Below are positions 62,597 through 64,000 of a stretch of 64,000 nt of DNA, piece after piece; within the stretch, counting starts at the first letter, position 1; the number at the start of each line of letters is the position of its first letter. Both the position numbers and the translations under genes were made by a program. The stretch spans positions 180,310-244,309 of the forward strand of contig NZ_JNZA01000005.1 in NCBI RefSeq assembly GCF_000717345.1, given 5' to 3'. The notes beneath the pieces were generated by a model, which ran no database searches, was not told where the DNA came from, and saw nothing but the letters and a program-made list of their open reading frames with translations. This stretch comes from Streptomyces lydicus. GTDB taxonomy: Bacteria > Actinomycetota > Actinomycetes > Streptomycetales > Streptomycetaceae.

Positions 62597-63091
62597 GCTC
62601 CTGGAAGTGCCGGATACGGAGCTGCTGCGTGTGGCGCATCGGGAGATCGCCGATCTCATCAGGGTGGACGAACTGCAGCTCCGTCGGCTCATCCGAGAGG
62701 GCAAGCCGCCCCCCTACGATCCGCGCGGTGAAACACACATTGAACTGCCGGCGCACCTCCCCGTCCGTATAGGCGATCACGTGACGGGGATCGGTGTACG
62801 TCCCCACCAGCCCCGTGATCTCCACCTCCAGCCCGGTCTCCTCCTTGACCTCCCGGACCGCGGCCCCGGGAAGCGAGTCGGTCATTTCCATGCCACCCCC
62901 CCCGGCAGAGCCCAGAGGCCGTTGTCCCGGCGTCGCTGGAGCAGGATGCGGCCCTCGTTGTCGGTCACCACAGCTGAAGCGGCAACGACGAGACTGTTGG
63001 GCTCGGGGGCGTCGGGATCGTCGTAATACGTGGGGAGCTGCACCTGCCTCTCCCTCACTCGTTCCAGCGGAGGAAGGGCACTCGTGACCAA
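62597..63091 (-). pseudogene. NUDIX hydrolase, frameshifted second copy
   Basis: Highly similar to the intact NUDIX gene at 43132-43602 ([59 protein letters not shown]). An 8-C run at 62896-62903 adds 2 bp relative to the intact copy and breaks the frame right at the NUDIX box (LPGG / MEMTDSLPG). The C-terminus is replaced by the flavoprotein remnant. Non-functional as read. Direct orientation relative to the intact copy. Confidence 0.8.
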
Positions 63092-63121
63092 TACGCTGAC
63101 GCATGGGATCAGATCACGCCC

Positions 63122-63541
63122 ATGGGAGTAGCCACGACCACCTCCGCCGCTGGGCAGCCCCTCATTCCCCAGCCTCCTGCCACGGTTGCCGCGCTGCGAC
63201 AGGCGATCAGTCAGATCGCGCCCGCAGCCCTGCCGGCCTTCACGCGGGAGCTGGACCAGGCGGCCGACCAGTCACGGCAGGGCGCCGATCTGTCGCCGCT
63301 CCAGCGGTTCATCGCCCAGTGGGCCGTCTACGTCCACATCCAGCGGCGCCCCGAGGCGGCTGCGGACCTCCGCCGGTGGGAGGACATCGCCGAAGCGGGC
63401 GAGGTGGCGAAGGCGCGGCAGGCTGCCTCCGAGATCGGCCGGATCCTGGACGAAGCCCACGCCGCCGTCGATCTTGCCGCCGCACCTTCCCGTCCGATCG
63501 TTACTGCGAGTGTTCCAGCGCCGGGGTCAGGCGCCCTTTAG
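63122..63541 (+). CDS. DUF6247-like protein
   Basis: A 139-aa protein, ATG at 63122. The core reads [40 protein letters not shown] and [20 protein letters not shown], resembling DUF6247 proteins of actinobacteria. These are helical and often sit next to small toxin-like genes, but their biochemical role is not known. Helical Ala-rich C-terminus ([20 protein letters not shown]). It starts 30 bp past the NUDIX pseudogene on the other strand. No partner gene is recognised here. Confidence 0.6.
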   Translation: MGVATTTSAAGQPLIPQPPATVAALRQAISQIAPAALPAFTRELDQAADQSRQGADLSPLQRFIAQWAVYVHIQRRPEAAADLRRWEDIAEAGEVAKARQAASEIGRILDEAHAAVDLAAAPSRPIVTASVPAPGSGAL

Positions 63542-63629
63542 TGCTCGTTCGGGTGTGTACCTCGTGCGGGGTTCGGGCGTGGGGGCCAGGGTTGAGGCTG
63601 CGATGCGTTTTCTCGTGGAGGTGAAGACC

Positions 63630-63926
63630 ATGCCGGCGTATGTGGCGTTGCTGAACTGGACCGACCAAGGGGTCCGAAACTACAAGGACACGACGAAGCG
63701 TGCGGAGGCATTCGCCTCGGCGGCACAGAAGCTCGGGGCGAAGGTCCTGAATCTCTACTGGACCGTCGGTCCCTATGACTTGGTGGCCGTTGTCGAGGCG
63801 CCCGACGACGAAACCGCGACGGCGACGCTCCTCCAGCTCGGTGGGGTGGGCAACGTTCGCACCACGACGCTGCGGGCCTTCGGTCAAGCGGAGATGGGGC
63901 ACATCATCGCCAAGGCCGCCGGCTGA
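63630..63926 (+). CDS. GYD-domain protein
   Basis: A 98-aa GYD-domain protein. It starts MPAYVALLNWTDQGVRNYKD and continues with TTKRAEAFASAAQKLGAKVL, then NLYWTVGPYDLVAVVEAPDD, where GPYD is the GYD-like motif. The end GNVRTTTLRAFGQAEMGHII is family-typical. These small alpha/beta ferredoxin-like proteins form dimers; function unclear. ATG at 63630 after GGAGGTGAAGACC; an ATG at 63603 is an alternative. Confidence 0.85.
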   Translation: MPAYVALLNWTDQGVRNYKDTTKRAEAFASAAQKLGAKVLNLYWTVGPYDLVAVVEAPDDETATATLLQLGGVGNVRTTTLRAFGQAEMGHIIAKAAG

Positions 63927-64000
63927 CGCGACCTGACCTCCACGTAGCGGCGAGGTTCGTCGGAGGGTGGCGGGGGGGGCGGTCGGTGTACGAGCGGGGG

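Overview
The window is high-GC actinobacterial DNA with Streptomyces-type genes: mycothiol conjugate amidase, GTP-dependent PEPCK, XRE-DUF5753/DUF397 pairs, GreA starting with GTG, frequent GTGA/ATGA start-stop overlaps and an actinomycete integrative conjugative element (AICE). No rRNA or tRNA gene was seen.

Positions 1-41.9 kb look like chromosomal backbone. In order: secreted enzymes (GH18 chitinase with a DasR-like operator, S1 protease, M14 carboxypeptidase); a WhiJ-like XRE/DUF397/HATPase locus; a divergent D-amino-acid catabolic cluster (GntP permease, RidA, IclR regulator and PfkB kinase facing a D-serine dehydratase-like enzyme and an N-acyl-D-amino-acid deacylase); a KAP P-loop NTPase carrying two receiver-like domains; an AlaA-type aminotransferase; a mandelate-racemase-type sugar-acid dehydratase; PEPCK; hemolysin III/TrhA; a TetR regulator; an amidase; an oxidoreductase; a DUF255 thioredoxin-fold protein; a 1,094-residue NB-ARC/TPR STAND protein; mca; greA; a DrrAB-like ABC exporter; ilvA; MarR; a sigma-like/membrane-protein pair; metB; and msrA.

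Positions 41.9-57.0 kb are a mobile island inserted in the 3' end of msrA. A 14-bp core is shared by the left junction (in msrA) and the right junction (57,009-57,022). Joining the outer flanks rebuilds an uninterrupted, canonical MsrA C-terminus. The right part of the island is an AICE: GntR/KorSA repressor, SCO3933-type regulator, FtsK-like Tra, a small membrane Spd-like protein, a zinc-finger peptide, a RepSA-like initiator and, instead of the usual tyrosine integrase, a large serine integrase next to the right junction. The left part holds a second core-like sequence, another msrA-tail relic and cargo: NUDIX hydrolase, XRE/PLD-like regulator, a coupled trio of tiny genes, a pair of related membrane proteins, a PIN-like nuclease candidate, repeats and gene fragments.

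Right of the island (57.1-64 kb) is a candidate defence or conflict module: a Trypco1-type protein overlapping a 1,284-codon trypsin / nSTAND1 NTPase / transmembrane / WD40 protein whose WD40 DNA repeats are nearly identical, with one repeat read out of frame. It is followed by a frameshifted second copy of the NUDIX gene fused to a flavoprotein remnant, a DUF6247-like gene and a GYD-domain gene. Protein-family calls come from reading motifs by eye; no database search was possible.
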